A stretch of 64,000 bases of DNA from Pediococcus pentosaceus (GCF_001437285.1 NZ_JQBF01000002.1:124001-188000), one strand, 5' to 3'. Positions 1 through 9,510 are shown, numbered from the stretch's first letter. Notes: a model not told the origin generated them from the letters alone. Numbers and translations: made by a program.

Positions 1-1
1 A

Positions 2-1243
2 AATCTTAAGCAATATATCAGAGATCAGTTTCCTATACCACTTGGTCAAGTAGTTAGCTTAATGAGTCAAATTTTAAATGGTGTTCAGACGGCGCACTAT
101 CATGGGATTATTCATCGCGATTTAAAACCTCAAAATATCTTAATTGATAAACATGGAAAAGCTAAAATTACTGATTTTGGAATTGCGATTGCTAATCAAC
201 AAAGTAGTTTTACGCGAACTAATACGGTGATTGGGTCGGTACAATACCTATCGCCAGAGCAAGTACGAGGACACATTGCTACGCAACAATCGGATATTTA
301 TTCATTAGGAATTATTTTATTTGAAATGTTGACTGGAAAAGTTCCTTTTGAAGGTGAAAGTGCCGTATCAATTGCGGTAAAACATTATCAAGACCAGTTA
401 CCTTTGGTGAAGGATTTTAATACAAAAATTCCCCAGTCATTAGAAAATGTGGTTTTGAAAGCAACAGCAAAAAATCCAATTGATCGATATAAAAATGTTG
501 CCGAGATGGCTGCTGATTTGAAGACGGTTTTACAGCCTGAACGGGCTAATGAAAGCAAGTTTGTGGAAGATTCTTTGGTAGAACATACGATTGTTTTAAA
601 TCAAGACGAATTAAAGCAGGGATTAGCAAAAGATGAGGTTGAAAAAACTCGACCAATTAAGTTAAAAATGAACAATAAAATCAATTTTGCTAAGAAAGAA
701 AAAGCACCAGATGCTGAAGAAAGTCATATGCATCGCTTTAAACGTCGTCATCCATTACGGAGAAGAGCTTTATTTATGGCAATGGCCGCGGTAGCTTTTA
801 TTTTAGGAATTTTGATTGCTTTCAAGTTGAGTAGTCCGCAAATGGTACAGGTTCCCAATTTAGAAGATTTAACTCAAAAACAAGCTATGACTAAACTATC
901 AAAAGTGAATTTAGGAGTCGGAAAAATAACTAAAGAAGCTGATGATAAAACGAGTTATAATAAAGTAGTTGAAACGCTTCCACAAAGTGGAAAATATGTT
1001 CAAGAAGGAATCAAAGTTAACATTGTTATCAGTAAGGGACCGAACAGTTTTGATGTCGATAATTATGTTGGAAGTGATTATAGTAGCACCAAAAAGCAAT
1101 TGGAAGCTAAAGGATTTACCATTAAAAAAAGAAAAATAGTTACCAATCGTTTCGATAATAATCGCATCATCTCCCAAGATGTTGTATCTGGTCAAGTGGT
1201 TGTGCCACGAGTGACAACAATTACGTTTACGGTTGCTAATTAA
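2..1243 (+). CDS. prkC: Ser/Thr protein kinase with PASTA domains, 5' end outside window
   Basis: The frame is open to the left edge, so the N-lobe of the kinase (about 95-100 residues) is missing; 413 residues are visible. The Hanks-type core is clear: catalytic loop HRDLKPQN, DFG metal-binding motif and an SPEQ version of the APE motif. A basic stretch (RFKRRHPLRRR) and one membrane segment (about visible residues 255-273) follow. Two PASTA repeats make up the extracellular end. Family members phosphorylate cell-wall, division and translation proteins in response to muropeptides. Two PASTA units are fewer than the three or more usual in this family. The gene is followed directly by rsgA; in Firmicutes a PrpC-type phosphatase normally lies upstream, outside this window. 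Confidence 0.95.
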   Translation, partial: NLKQYIRDQFPIPLGQVVSLMSQILNGVQTAHYHGIIHRDLKPQNILIDKHGKAKITDFGIAIANQQSSFTRTNTVIGSVQYLSPEQVRGHIATQQSDIYSLGIILFEMLTGKVPFEGESAVSIAVKHYQDQLPLVKDFNTKIPQSLENVVLKATAKNPIDRYKNVAEMAADLKTVLQPERANESKFVEDSLVEHTIVLNQDELKQGLAKDEVEKTRPIKLKMNNKINFAKKEKAPDAEESHMHRFKRRHPLRRRALFMAMAAVAFILGILIAFKLSSPQMVQVPNLEDLTQKQAMTKLSKVNLGVGKITKEADDKTSYNKVVETLPQSGKYVQEGIKVNIVISKGPNSFDVDNYVGSDYSSTKKQLEAKGFTIKKRKIVTNRFDNNRIISQDVVSGQVVVPRVTTITFTVAN

Positions 1244-1253
1244 CGGAGGACGC

Positions 1254-2183
1254 ATGCATACTGGACAAATTATACAATTATTAGCAGGATTTTATGATGT
1301 GTTAACAGAAGACCATAAAATCGTTAGGACTCGGGCACGAGGTAATTTTCGCAATCAAAAAACTAGCCCGTTAGTGGGTGACATGGTCGATTTTAAGGAA
1401 AGTGAAAATGATACTGGATACATTACCAAAATTCATATGCGTGAAAATGAGTTGGTGCGTCCGCCATTAGCTAATATCGATCAAGCTGTAATTGTCACTG
1501 CAGCAACTCAGCCCAGCTTTTCGGCAAATTTGCTCGATCGTCAATTAGTGGCATTGGCTGAAAAACATATTGAGGCTATTTTGTATTTTTCAAAAACGGA
1601 TCTTTTAAGCCCAACGGAGTTTCAAGATTTACAAAAAATTGCCGGCTACTACCAAAAAATTGGCTATCAAGTGATTTTTCCAATTAGTAGTCAACCTGAT
1701 GCTGATTTAATCGAATTGAAAGAGTCATTTAAAAATCAACTAACTATTTTTATGGGACAGACTGGTGCGGGAAAATCAACGCTCTTAAATCGAATTGATT
1801 CAAAGTTGAATATTGCCACTGGAGAAGTTTCACAGGCATTAAATCGTGGTAAACACACGACGCGTAAGGTTTCTTTGATTCCCATTGAAGATGGTTTAGT
1901 GGCTGATACACCAGGTTTTTCAACTTATGCAGTTTTTGAAATGGCTGATACACAATTAAAAGAATATTTTATTGATTTTAAGAAGCTCAGCCAAAATTGT
2001 CGTTTTCGAGAATGCTTACATCTAAACGAACCGGGATGTGCAGTCAAAGTGGCAGTTGAAGACGGTAGTGTGCTAAGCAGCCGTTATGCTAATTATGAAC
2101 AGTTTATCGAACTGATTCGGAATCAAAAACCTGAATATAAGTGTAAAGGTTATCAAAAAAAGGACCGGAGGAAGAAGAAATGA
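1254..2183 (+). CDS. rsgA: Ribosome small subunit-dependent GTPase A
   Basis: Circularly permuted GTPase that checks and matures the 30S subunit. The motifs occur in the permuted order: G4 as SKTD (113-116), G1 as GQTGAGKS (168-175), G3 as DTPG (218-221). A C-terminal zinc knuckle follows with C249, C254, H256 and C262. An OB fold precedes the G domain. The start chosen is the ATG at 1254, just after GGAGG at 1245-1249. An in-frame start at 1233 would lie inside the prkC stop region and put the ribosome binding site inside the gene. The protein is 309 residues, normal for the family. The stop overlaps the rpe start (ATGA), so translation is probably coupled. Confidence 0.97.
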   Translation: MHTGQIIQLLAGFYDVLTEDHKIVRTRARGNFRNQKTSPLVGDMVDFKESENDTGYITKIHMRENELVRPPLANIDQAVIVTAATQPSFSANLLDRQLVALAEKHIEAILYFSKTDLLSPTEFQDLQKIAGYYQKIGYQVIFPISSQPDADLIELKESFKNQLTIFMGQTGAGKSTLLNRIDSKLNIATGEVSQALNRGKHTTRKVSLIPIEDGLVADTPGFSTYAVFEMADTQLKEYFIDFKKLSQNCRFRECLHLNEPGCAVKVAVEDGSVLSSRYANYEQFIELIRNQKPEYKCKGYQKKDRRKKK

Positions 2184-2827
2184 TTAAAGTAGCCCCATCA
2201 ATTTTAAGTGCAGACCCAGCTAACTTAATGGGTGATATTAATAAAGTAGAAGGAGCGGACTATCTTCACGTTGATGTGATGGATGGTAGCTTCGTACCTA
2301 ACTTAAGTTTTGGACTAAATACAGTTCAAGGATTGTCAAAAGATACAGATATCAAATTAGACGTACATTTGATGATTCAAAATCCAGAAAACTATGTTGA
2401 ACAATTTGTTAAAGCCGGTGCAAGTATTGTTGGTGTTCATGTTGAAAGTACTCAGCATATTGCACGAGCAATCCAAATTATCAAAAATGCTGGAGCTCGC
2501 GCTGAAGTAGTAGTTAACCCTGGAACTCCATTAACAGAATTAGAAGAACTATTACCCGAAATTGACCAAGTTTTGATTATGTCGGTTAACCCAGGTTTTG
2601 GTGGACAAAAGTTTCTTGAAAGCTCAATCAGCAAGGTTAAGCGACTATCTGCATTACGCCAAGCACGTGGATTAGAATTTGATATTGAAATTGATGGTGG
2701 AATTTCAGACAAAAATATCAAAGCGGTCTATGATGCTGGCGTAGATGTAGCCGTTGCTGGTTCATACGTTTTCGGCGCTGAAGATTACACCAAACAAGTG
2801 CAACTATTAAAGGAACTTACAAAATAA
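2180..2827 (+). CDS. rpe: Ribulose-phosphate 3-epimerase
   Basis: TIM-barrel enzyme interconverting D-ribulose 5-phosphate and D-xylulose 5-phosphate in the pentose phosphate / phosphoketolase route. The start MIKVAPSILSAD, the metal-binding HVDVMDG and VHLMI segments, MSVNPGFGGQ and the EIDGGI strand are all typical. Length 215 residues is normal. GGAGG at 2166-2170 serves the ATG at 2180, which overlaps the rsgA stop by 4 bases; the rpe stop overlaps the next start as TAATG. This tight rsgA-rpe-thiN packing is the standard Firmicutes arrangement. Confidence 0.97.
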   Translation: MIKVAPSILSADPANLMGDINKVEGADYLHVDVMDGSFVPNLSFGLNTVQGLSKDTDIKLDVHLMIQNPENYVEQFVKAGASIVGVHVESTQHIARAIQIIKNAGARAEVVVNPGTPLTELEELLPEIDQVLIMSVNPGFGGQKFLESSISKVKRLSALRQARGLEFDIEIDGGISDKNIKAVYDAGVDVAVAGSYVFGAEDYTKQVQLLKELTK

Positions 2828-3468
2828 TGAAAATTTTTAACTTATTAGTTGGTGGAGCTCCAGAAAATTTACCTGATAATTTAAATGATTTTGAAGGAGA
2901 TTGGATTGGAGTAGATCGTGGAGCTTTAAAACTGATTGAAATGGGTTTAATACCAGAAGTAGCAGTAGGAGATTTTGATTCGGTTAATGGCCAAGAGTTT
3001 AAAGAAATTGAAGCTAATGCAAAGCAAGTAATTAAACTAGATCCAGTTAAAGATGATACAGATACTGAATCAGGATTAAAATATGCTTTAGATCATGATC
3101 CTCGCGCTCATATTCGCGTTTTAGGGATTAGTGGAGGAAGATTAGACCATTTACTTGCCAATGTATTAATGGTCCTCCAAGACCGTTTTAGAATGTTTGC
3201 AGAGCAAATTGAATTAATTGATCGACAAAATAATATTAGATTTTTTAATTCTGGCAAACATACGGTCGACAAGTTGGAAGGTTTTAAATATTTATCTTTT
3301 ATCCCATTAACGCAAATCGATGTTTTAACGTTAGATGATGAAAAATATGAATTACATAATGCAATGGTTTCAAATGCTCGTGCTTATGTTAGCAATGAAT
3401 TTATCGATTCTAAGGCGACTGTTTACTTGAGTAACGGATTGGTAGCAGTAATTCAAAGTAAAGATTAA
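2827..3468 (+). CDS. thiN: Thiamine pyrophosphokinase
   Basis: Transfers pyrophosphate from ATP to thiamine, giving the cofactor TPP used by phosphoketolase and other enzymes. Family motifs: WIGVDRGAL near the N-terminus, VAVGDFDS, KDDTDTE (metal/ATP site) and GISGGRLDH. Length 213 residues fits. It is the last gene of the prkC-rsgA-rpe group and ends at a strong hairpin terminator. No TPP riboswitch is seen in the window. Confidence 0.95.
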   Translation: MKIFNLLVGGAPENLPDNLNDFEGDWIGVDRGALKLIEMGLIPEVAVGDFDSVNGQEFKEIEANAKQVIKLDPVKDDTDTESGLKYALDHDPRAHIRVLGISGGRLDHLLANVLMVLQDRFRMFAEQIELIDRQNNIRFFNSGKHTVDKLEGFKYLSFIPLTQIDVLTLDDEKYELHNAMVSNARAYVSNEFIDSKATVYLSNGLVAVIQSKD

Positions 3469-3476
3469 GACAAAAT

Positions 3477-3513
3477 AAAAAAGATTGGTTATCAACTAAC
3501 CAATCTTTTTTTT
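3477..3513. terminator. Bidirectional terminator between thiN and rpmB
   Basis: A perfect 11-bp stem (3481-3491 with 3497-3507) and a 5-base loop are flanked by A and T runs on both sides. It can therefore end thiN on the plus strand and rpmB on the minus strand. Confidence 0.9.
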
Positions 3514-3697
3514 ATACGCGTGTAACTTTACCTGATTTTAAAGCTCGAGCAGATACCCAAACACGTTTGGGCTTGCCGTCAACTAAGATACGAACTTTTT
3601 GTAAATTTGGCTTCCAGCTTCGGCGACTGTGGTTCAAAGCGTGTGAACGAGTATTTCCGAAGCGAGTGTGCTTACCTGTGACAAAATCTTTTGCCAT
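3512..3697 (-). CDS. rpmB: 50S ribosomal protein L28
   Basis: A 61-residue basic ribosomal protein with the L28 hallmarks [26 protein letters not shown] and ARALKSGKV. The start at 3697 follows AAAGGAGG with good spacing on the minus strand; a longer frame up to 3754 would place that ribosome binding site inside the gene and is rejected. No cysteine pairs are present, so this is the zinc-independent form. It is transcribed alone, opposite to its neighbours, as is usual in lactobacilli and bacilli, next to the Asp23-like gene. Confidence 0.97.
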   Translation of the reverse strand: MAKDFVTGKHTRFGNTRSHALNHSRRSWKPNLQKVRILVDGKPKRVWVSARALKSGKVTRV

Positions 3698-3950
3698 GTC
3701 GAAACCCTCCTTTGTCACTTCTATATTTTTATAGAAATCTTTTTCAATCACCATAACAATTTATCATATTGCCCGCTATATTGCAATAGGAAACTTTCAA
3801 GTAATTATCCTTGACACTCAAATAATCCGTTACGTTTTTAAAAAGGTTGTCACTTAAAAAAATTTATTAGAATAAATGAATATCCTCGGTATAATAATAA
3901 TCAGTATCCAATTCAGATGTTTGCTCTTGTATTTAATGCATGTATGGGAT

Positions 3951-3959
3951 ATGGTAAAA
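3951..3959 (+). promoter_or_regulatory. Probable extended -10 promoter for the Asp23/FakA genes
   Basis: TGG followed by TAAAAT (3954-3959) lies about 25 bases before the ribosome binding site of the Asp23-like gene. No good -35 box is present at 17 bases, so an extended -10 promoter is inferred. Confidence 0.4.
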
Positions 3960-3996
3960 TATCGTTGGTATATATGAATACTAAGGAGGCAGGGGT

Positions 3997-4359
3997 ATGG
4001 CTGTCAAGATAAAAACAAAAAATGGAACAATTGACGTTTCAAACGATGTAATTGCTACTGTTGTTGGCGGAGCCGCAACTGATAATTATGGGGTTGTCGG
4101 AATGGCTAGTAAAAACCAGATTCGTGACAACATAAATGAAATTCTAAAAAGAGAAAATTACGCTCGTGGAGTAGTAATTAAACAAGAAGCAAATGGGATC
4201 GCCATCGATGTTTACATTATCGTTGGATATGGTACTAAAATTTCTGAAATATCAAAAAATGTACAATCAAAAGTTAAGTACAGCCTAGAATCAATGCTTG
4301 GCATTTCTGCTAATTCGGTCAATGTTTTTGTTCAAGGTGTGAAGTTGCTCAACGATTAG
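3997..4359 (+). CDS. yloU: Asp23/YloU family envelope stress protein
   Basis: A 120-residue protein of the Asp23/Gls24 (DUF322) family: an N-terminal strand start, a GGAATDNYGVVGMA segment and a C-terminal SVNVFVQGV strand. Family members are small soluble proteins linked to envelope homeostasis; the exact role is not established. The start follows AAGGAGG. It is directly followed by fakA, as in most Firmicutes, so the pair is one transcription unit. Confidence 0.93.
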   Translation: MAVKIKTKNGTIDVSNDVIATVVGGAATDNYGVVGMASKNQIRDNINEILKRENYARGVVIKQEANGIAIDVYIIVGYGTKISEISKNVQSKVKYSLESMLGISANSVNVFVQGVKLLND

Positions 4360-4380
4360 GTTCGTTGAACTAGGAGGATA

Positions 4381-6075
4381 ATGAATTTGGAAGCAATAGG
4401 AACATTGATTACTAATGAAGTTTTTGATCAGATGGTGCAAGCCAGTTCTGATCGTTTAAAAATGAATGCGGATTTTATTAATTCTTTGAACGTTTTTCCG
4501 GTACCAGATGGAGATACTGGAACAAATATGAGCCTTTCACTTGAAAGTGGCGCAAAGTATGAAAATGACGATGCTAGTTTGGAAGTAGGGCATTTAGCGG
4601 CTTCTTTAGCTAAAGGGCTCTTAATGGGAGCACGTGGTAACTCTGGGGTAATTTTATCTCAAATTTTCCGCGGATTTGCTAAGAGCGTTGAAGGTAAAGC
4701 AACCCTCAATGCTGAAGATTTAGCCGAAGCTGTCGCAGAAGGCGCAAAAACGGCTTATAAGGCGGTAATGAAGCCTACAGAAGGAACTATTCTAACAGTG
4801 GTTCGTGAAGCTGCTAAGGCAGGTAATGAGGCAATTAAAACGACTGATAGTTTAGCCGAAGTTATGGAAGCTATTGATAGTGCTGCACAAACAGCCCTTA
4901 AAAAGACGACCGATCTTCTTCCAGTTTTAAAAGAAGTAGGCGTAGTAGATTCCGGTGGTCAAGGTTTAGTATTTGTTTTTGATGCGTTTAATGACGTTTT
5001 GAATGGTAATGATATTACTGAATACAAGCATGAACCGGATGCTACTGAAGTAAATGAAATGGTAGATGCTAAACATCATCAAAGTGTACAGGGAAAAATT
5101 AATCCAGAAGATATTGAATTTGGATATTGTACTCAAATGATGGTTCGAATCGGAAAAGGACTGCAAGTTACTAAGGAGTTCGATTACGATACTTTCTACG
5201 ATTATCTAGCTAAGATGGGTGACTCATTACTAGTTATCAATGATGATGAAGTGGTTAAGGTGCATGTTCATACCGAACACCCTGGCGAAGTTTTAGCTTG
5301 GGGCCAACAATTTGGTGATATCACCAAAATTAAAGTTGATAACATGCGTTGGCAACAAGAAGAAATCATAGAACAAGATGAAACACCAACAGCATCATCA
5401 ACCTCAAAAGAAGCGGCTCCTGAAACAGCTGTAATTGCGATTTCATCAGGTGCAGGTATTTCTAAATTATTTACTAGTTTAGGGGTAACGCATATCATTA
5501 GTGGCAGACAAACGATGAATCCAAGTACCGCTGATATCGTAGCTATGATTAATGATTCAGGCGCTAAAAAAGCGATTGTGTTACCTAATAACAAAAATAT
5601 TTTTCTAGCTGCTGAGCAGGCCGTTGAGGTAGCTGATATTCCAACTAAGATTATCCATAGTCGGACAATCTCTCAAGGAATGGCAGCAATGCTTGAATTT
5701 AATCCAGATGTTGATTTGGAAGAAAATGCAGAAGCGATGGAATCTAACTTGGACACTGTCAAAAGTGGACAAGTAACAATTGCGGTTCGTGATACTAAAT
5801 TGGACGGACGCGAAATTCATCAAGATGATTATATGGGATTGATTGATGGTAAAATCGTTAATACCAATCCTAAATTGATGGATGCAACGGTCGAAATGGT
5901 TAAATTAATGTTAGAAGAAGATAGCGAAATCGTTACGATTATTTACGGTCAAGATGCTACTTCAGAGATGGCAGAACAATTGCAAAACGCAATTTTAGAT
6001 ATTGATGATGACCTTGAAGTTGAAATTCATGAAGGTGACCAGCCAGTTTACCCATTTTTAGTTTCAGTTGAATAA
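4381..6075 (+). CDS. fakA: Fatty acid kinase catalytic subunit FakA (DAK2 domain, YloV)
   Basis: FakA phosphorylates exogenous fatty acids held by FakB proteins, giving acyl-phosphate for PlsX/PlsY phospholipid synthesis. The N-terminal DhaL-type domain carries the magnesium/ATP motif FPVPDGDTGTNM (D43, D45) and GARGNSGVILSQ. The middle domain has C250 and the H295/H297/H300 cluster expected to bind zinc. The C-terminal domain starts near ISSGAGISKLF. At 564 residues it is of normal size. AGGAGG is only 3 bases before the ATG at 4381; a TTG two codons later (4387) has better spacing and is an alternative start. No fakB is visible here. Confidence 0.93.
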   Translation: MNLEAIGTLITNEVFDQMVQASSDRLKMNADFINSLNVFPVPDGDTGTNMSLSLESGAKYENDDASLEVGHLAASLAKGLLMGARGNSGVILSQIFRGFAKSVEGKATLNAEDLAEAVAEGAKTAYKAVMKPTEGTILTVVREAAKAGNEAIKTTDSLAEVMEAIDSAAQTALKKTTDLLPVLKEVGVVDSGGQGLVFVFDAFNDVLNGNDITEYKHEPDATEVNEMVDAKHHQSVQGKINPEDIEFGYCTQMMVRIGKGLQVTKEFDYDTFYDYLAKMGDSLLVINDDEVVKVHVHTEHPGEVLAWGQQFGDITKIKVDNMRWQQEEIIEQDETPTASSTSKEAAPETAVIAISSGAGISKLFTSLGVTHIISGRQTMNPSTADIVAMINDSGAKKAIVLPNNKNIFLAAEQAVEVADIPTKIIHSRTISQGMAAMLEFNPDVDLEENAEAMESNLDTVKSGQVTIAVRDTKLDGREIHQDDYMGLIDGKIVNTNPKLMDATVEMVKLMLEEDSEIVTIIYGQDATSEMAEQLQNAILDIDDDLEVEIHEGDQPVYPFLVSVE

Positions 6076-6080
6076 TACTT

Positions 6081-6109
6081 ATAGGTCGGTTATTAGCCGA
6101 CCTATTTTT
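6081..6109 (+). terminator. Hairpin terminator between fakA and recG
   Basis: A 9-bp GC-containing stem (6081-6089 with 6097-6105) is followed by a T run. It ends only about 17 bases before the recG start, so it may be a leaky terminator or attenuator. Confidence 0.75.
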
Positions 6110-6125
6110 GATTTACGGAGGGAAA

Positions 6126-8153
6126 ATGAAAAGCTTAACAGACTCAGTTCAAGTGCTTCCTGGAGTTGGACCTAAAAGAGTACAAGCGTTAGCCGAACTT
6201 GGTATTTCGACCATAGAAGACTTGATTACTTATTATCCATTTCGATATGAAGATTTAGCCGCTAAGGAACCTCAAAATGTCGTTGATCAACAAAAAGTGA
6301 CATTTCAAGGGGTGGTTGCAACCCAGCCTACAGTAGCTCGTTTTGGGCGTCAAAAAGTCCGAGTTAATTTTCGTCTTCTAATCGGTAATGAGTCCGTTAT
6401 GGTAACTTTTTTTAACCAGCCGTGGATTAAAAATCAAATTAATGCTGATGAAGAAATTGCGGTATATGGGAAATGGGATGCTAATCGACGGAGTTTAACT
6501 GGAATTAAAATTATTGATGAAGAAGCAAATCTTCAACCCGTTTATCCTGCTAACAAGCATATTCGACAAGCCACTATTCAACAATTAGTTACAGATGCAA
6601 TTAACCAATACGAGGAACAAATTCAGGATGTTATTCCAGAAGAATTGATTACTAAATATCGGTTACTGCATCGATTAGCAATGGTCCAAGCGCTTCATTT
6701 CCCAGCGGATGATCAAAAAACACGGGATGCCCGTCGAACTGCGATGTTTGAAGAGTTTTTAACGTTTCAAATGGGATTACAGTTGGTTAAATCACGTGAA
6801 CGAATTGAAAATGGAACGGCGATTAAATATCAAATTCAATTAGTGCGTGCATTTATTCAAAAGTTACCTTTCGAATTAACCGATGCACAAAAAAGAGTGA
6901 CGAACGAAATTTTGGCCAATCTTAAGTCCCCCGCCCACATGAACCGCCTTTTACAAGGAGATGTGGGTAGTGGTAAAACCGTAGTGGCTGCCATAGCAAT
7001 GTATGCAACCTTGACGGCCGGGATGCAAGCCACATTGATGGCTCCCACTGAAATTTTAGCTGAACAGCATGCTAATAATTTAAGTCGATTCTTTGAAAAA
7101 TTAGATGTTAAGATTGCATTATTAGTCGGTGGTATTCGTAAAAAAATCAGAGATGAAATGCTAGCAGAAATCAAAAATGGTGAAATTGATATTGTAGTTG
7201 GTACCCATGCCATCATCCAAGAAGATGTCCAATTTAAAAATTTAGGGCTTGGTATTATAGATGAGCAACATCGTTTTGGGGTACACCAGAGACAACTACT
7301 ACGTGAGAAGGGGGCAGCTCCTGATATATTAGCCATGACAGCTACTCCAATCCCACGAACTTTAGCTATTACTACGTATGGAGATATGGACGTGTCAATT
7401 ATTGACCAAGCTCCCGCGGGTAGGAAGCCCATTATTACTAAATGGGTTAAGCGAGGGGAATGGGAAAAAGTTTTAGCCTTTATGACTAAGGAATTTGCTA
7501 ATGGTCGCCAAGCCTTTATTGTGACCCCACTAATTGAAGAATCTGAAGCCATGGATTTACAAAATGCGATGGAACTTTATCAAGAATTATGTGAATTTTT
7601 TGGAGAAAAATATCCGATTGCAATTTTGCATGGTAAAATGGATGGTGCCCAAAAAGATCAGATTATGGCAGATTTCAAAGAAGGCAAATATATGGGATTA
7701 GTTTCTACCACCGTGATTGAAGTCGGGGTAGATGTTCCTAATGCTACTTTGATGGTAATTCAAGATGCGGATCGATTTGGGTTAGCTCAATTACATCAGC
7801 TACGAGGGCGCGTCGGTCGTGGTCAATATCAGGCTTATTGTATTTTAGTTGCGGATCCCAAAAATGAAGTTGGAAAGCAACGTATGCAAATTACGGTAGA
7901 CACCAATGATGGTTTTGAAATTTCAGAAGCGGATTTGAAAATGCGTGGTCAAGGTGATTTGTTTGGAAAACAGCAATCGGGGGTCCCTGAATTTAAAGTG
8001 GGTGATCCGGTTGTTGATTTAGGTGCTTTGCAAACTGCCCAAATTGATGCGGCTAAAATTGTAAGCCAGCCAGCGTGGGACCAAGATCCCCGTTACCAAA
8101 ATTTACGACTTTACTTAGAAAATAAAATACAAATAAATAAAAGTTTAGATTAA
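6126..8153 (+). CDS. recG: ATP-dependent DNA helicase RecG
   Basis: Superfamily 2 helicase that remodels stalled forks and Holliday junctions. An N-terminal wedge (OB) domain precedes the motor, with Walker A GDVGSGKT (278-285), DEQH box (379-382), motif III TATPIPRT and motif VI QLRGRVGRG (from 558). Length 675 residues is normal. The ATG at 6126 follows CGGAGGG; an earlier in-frame TTG at 6108 lies inside the terminator T-run and before the ribosome binding site, so it is rejected. Confidence 0.97.
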   Translation: MKSLTDSVQVLPGVGPKRVQALAELGISTIEDLITYYPFRYEDLAAKEPQNVVDQQKVTFQGVVATQPTVARFGRQKVRVNFRLLIGNESVMVTFFNQPWIKNQINADEEIAVYGKWDANRRSLTGIKIIDEEANLQPVYPANKHIRQATIQQLVTDAINQYEEQIQDVIPEELITKYRLLHRLAMVQALHFPADDQKTRDARRTAMFEEFLTFQMGLQLVKSRERIENGTAIKYQIQLVRAFIQKLPFELTDAQKRVTNEILANLKSPAHMNRLLQGDVGSGKTVVAAIAMYATLTAGMQATLMAPTEILAEQHANNLSRFFEKLDVKIALLVGGIRKKIRDEMLAEIKNGEIDIVVGTHAIIQEDVQFKNLGLGIIDEQHRFGVHQRQLLREKGAAPDILAMTATPIPRTLAITTYGDMDVSIIDQAPAGRKPIITKWVKRGEWEKVLAFMTKEFANGRQAFIVTPLIEESEAMDLQNAMELYQELCEFFGEKYPIAILHGKMDGAQKDQIMADFKEGKYMGLVSTTVIEVGVDVPNATLMVIQDADRFGLAQLHQLRGRVGRGQYQAYCILVADPKNEVGKQRMQITVDTNDGFEISEADLKMRGQGDLFGKQQSGVPEFKVGDPVVDLGALQTAQIDAAKIVSQPAWDQDPRYQNLRLYLENKIQINKSLD

Positions 8154-8169
8154 TTAAAGGAGAAGAGTT

Positions 8170-9213
8170 ATGAAGATTGCAGTGGATGCGATGGGTGGAG
8201 ATAATGCTCCAGAGGAAATTGTTAAAGGGGTAAGCGAAGCCAGAAAAGCTCTACCAGACGTTGAGTTTATCTTATATGGAAAAAAGGATGAAATTGCTAA
8301 ATACATGGACGACTTTAGAAATGTTAAAGTGGTCCATACAGATGAAGTAATTACAATGGAAGATGAACCCGTTAAAGCTGTGCGTCGTAAGAAAAATTCA
8401 TCAATGGTTTTAGCTGCCCAAGCTGTAAAAAATGGCGATGCAGATGCAATTTTTTCGGCTGGTAACACAGGTGCCCTTTTAGCCGCTGGTTTGTTTATTA
8501 TCGGACGTATTAAAGGTCTTGATCGCCCAGGAATGACCACTACTTTGCCAAGTCTTAAAGGTGAAAATGATAATTTCACTATGCTAGATGTTGGAGCTAA
8601 CGCTGAAAGTAAAGCTAAAAACTTGCATGATTTTGCCATTTTAGGTAACTTTTATGGTACTAACGTCATGCATGTTACTAATCCACGAATTGCACTTTTA
8701 AATAATGGAACTGAGTACGATAAGGGAGATAAGATTCATAAAGAGGCCTACCAACTACTTAAGAATGATAGTTCACTCAATTTTGTTGGTAATATTGAAT
8801 CTCGCGAATTATTAAATGGAACTGCAGATGTAGTTGTTACTGATGGTTTTACGGGAAATGCTGTTTTGAAAAACATTGAAGGGACAGCCTTATCGATGTT
8901 GAAACTAGTCAAAGAAACAATTATGAACAACGGTGTTAAAGGTAAGATGGGTGGTCTACTCCTTAAATCTGCTTTTAGCCAAATTAAAGACCAGATGGAT
9001 TATTCTAAACAAGGTGGAGCCGTATTATTAGGTGTCAAAGCTCCCGTAGTTAAGGCTCACGGTTCAAGTAATGCTAACCAAGTTAAAAATGCTTTGGTAC
9101 AAGTACATGAAATTGTAGATTCAAAGCTCGTTAAGAATTTAGCGGATTATTTTGAGATGCATCTTGAAAGCATCAAACAAGATGATGTAGACAAAGAAAA
9201 CGAAAACAATTAA
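8170..9213 (+). CDS. plsX: Phosphate acyltransferase PlsX
   Basis: Converts acyl-ACP to acyl-phosphate, the donor for PlsY in the first step of phosphatidic acid synthesis; peripheral membrane enzyme. Signature MKIAVDAMGGDNAP at the N-terminus, SAGNTGALLA and a GSSNAN segment near the C-terminus; 347 residues. AAAGGAGAAG precedes the ATG. It is followed by an ACP gene, giving a substrate-enzyme pair. No fapR regulator gene lies upstream, unlike the Bacillus arrangement. Confidence 0.97.
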   Translation: MKIAVDAMGGDNAPEEIVKGVSEARKALPDVEFILYGKKDEIAKYMDDFRNVKVVHTDEVITMEDEPVKAVRRKKNSSMVLAAQAVKNGDADAIFSAGNTGALLAAGLFIIGRIKGLDRPGMTTTLPSLKGENDNFTMLDVGANAESKAKNLHDFAILGNFYGTNVMHVTNPRIALLNNGTEYDKGDKIHKEAYQLLKNDSSLNFVGNIESRELLNGTADVVVTDGFTGNAVLKNIEGTALSMLKLVKETIMNNGVKGKMGGLLLKSAFSQIKDQMDYSKQGGAVLLGVKAPVVKAHGSSNANQVKNALVQVHEIVDSKLVKNLADYFEMHLESIKQDDVDKENENN

Positions 9214-9251
9214 AATACTAAAGAGATTCAATAAGTAGAGGAGTCTGAAAA

Positions 9252-9494
9252 TTGTCAAAAGAAGAAATTTTTAATAAAATTGCTGAAATTTTAGCAGATC
9301 GGTTTGAATTAAAAACCGAACAAATTACCAATACACTAAACTTTAAAGAAGATTTAAATGCTGACTCAATTGATATTGTTGAGTTCGTGTTAGAGTTAGA
9401 AGATACTTTTGGAGCTGAAATTACTGATGAAGCTGCTGAGAACCTAGTTACTGTTGGGGATGCAGTTGATTATATTAGTGAACATCAGGCTTAA
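9252..9494 (+). CDS. acpP: Acyl carrier protein (plsX-linked copy)
   Basis: An 80-residue acidic four-helix carrier with the phosphopantetheine attachment serine at position 39 in ADSID. It starts at a TTG (9252), eight bases after GAGGAG; no in-frame ATG lies nearby. This copy differs from the second ACP in the fab operon at 22324, so the genome has at least two ACPs. Its position between plsX and rnc suggests service in phospholipid synthesis, an inference from context. Confidence 0.95.
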   Translation: MSKEEIFNKIAEILADRFELKTEQITNTLNFKEDLNADSIDIVEFVLELEDTFGAEITDEAAENLVTVGDAVDYISEHQA

Positions 9495-9510
9495 TTTCAT
9501 ATACTAAGAG

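Noticed and set aside
3811-3816. TTGACA upstream of the Asp23-like gene as a -35 box
   Set aside because: No -10-like hexamer 16-18 bases downstream; the nearest TATAAT is over 70 bases away.
6857-7552. 231-codon open frame on the minus strand
   Set aside because: Antisense to the helicase core of recG, whose protein motifs are complete; no ribosome binding site.
8154-8639. 161-codon open frame on the minus strand
   Set aside because: Antisense to plsX; no supporting start signals or recognisable motif.
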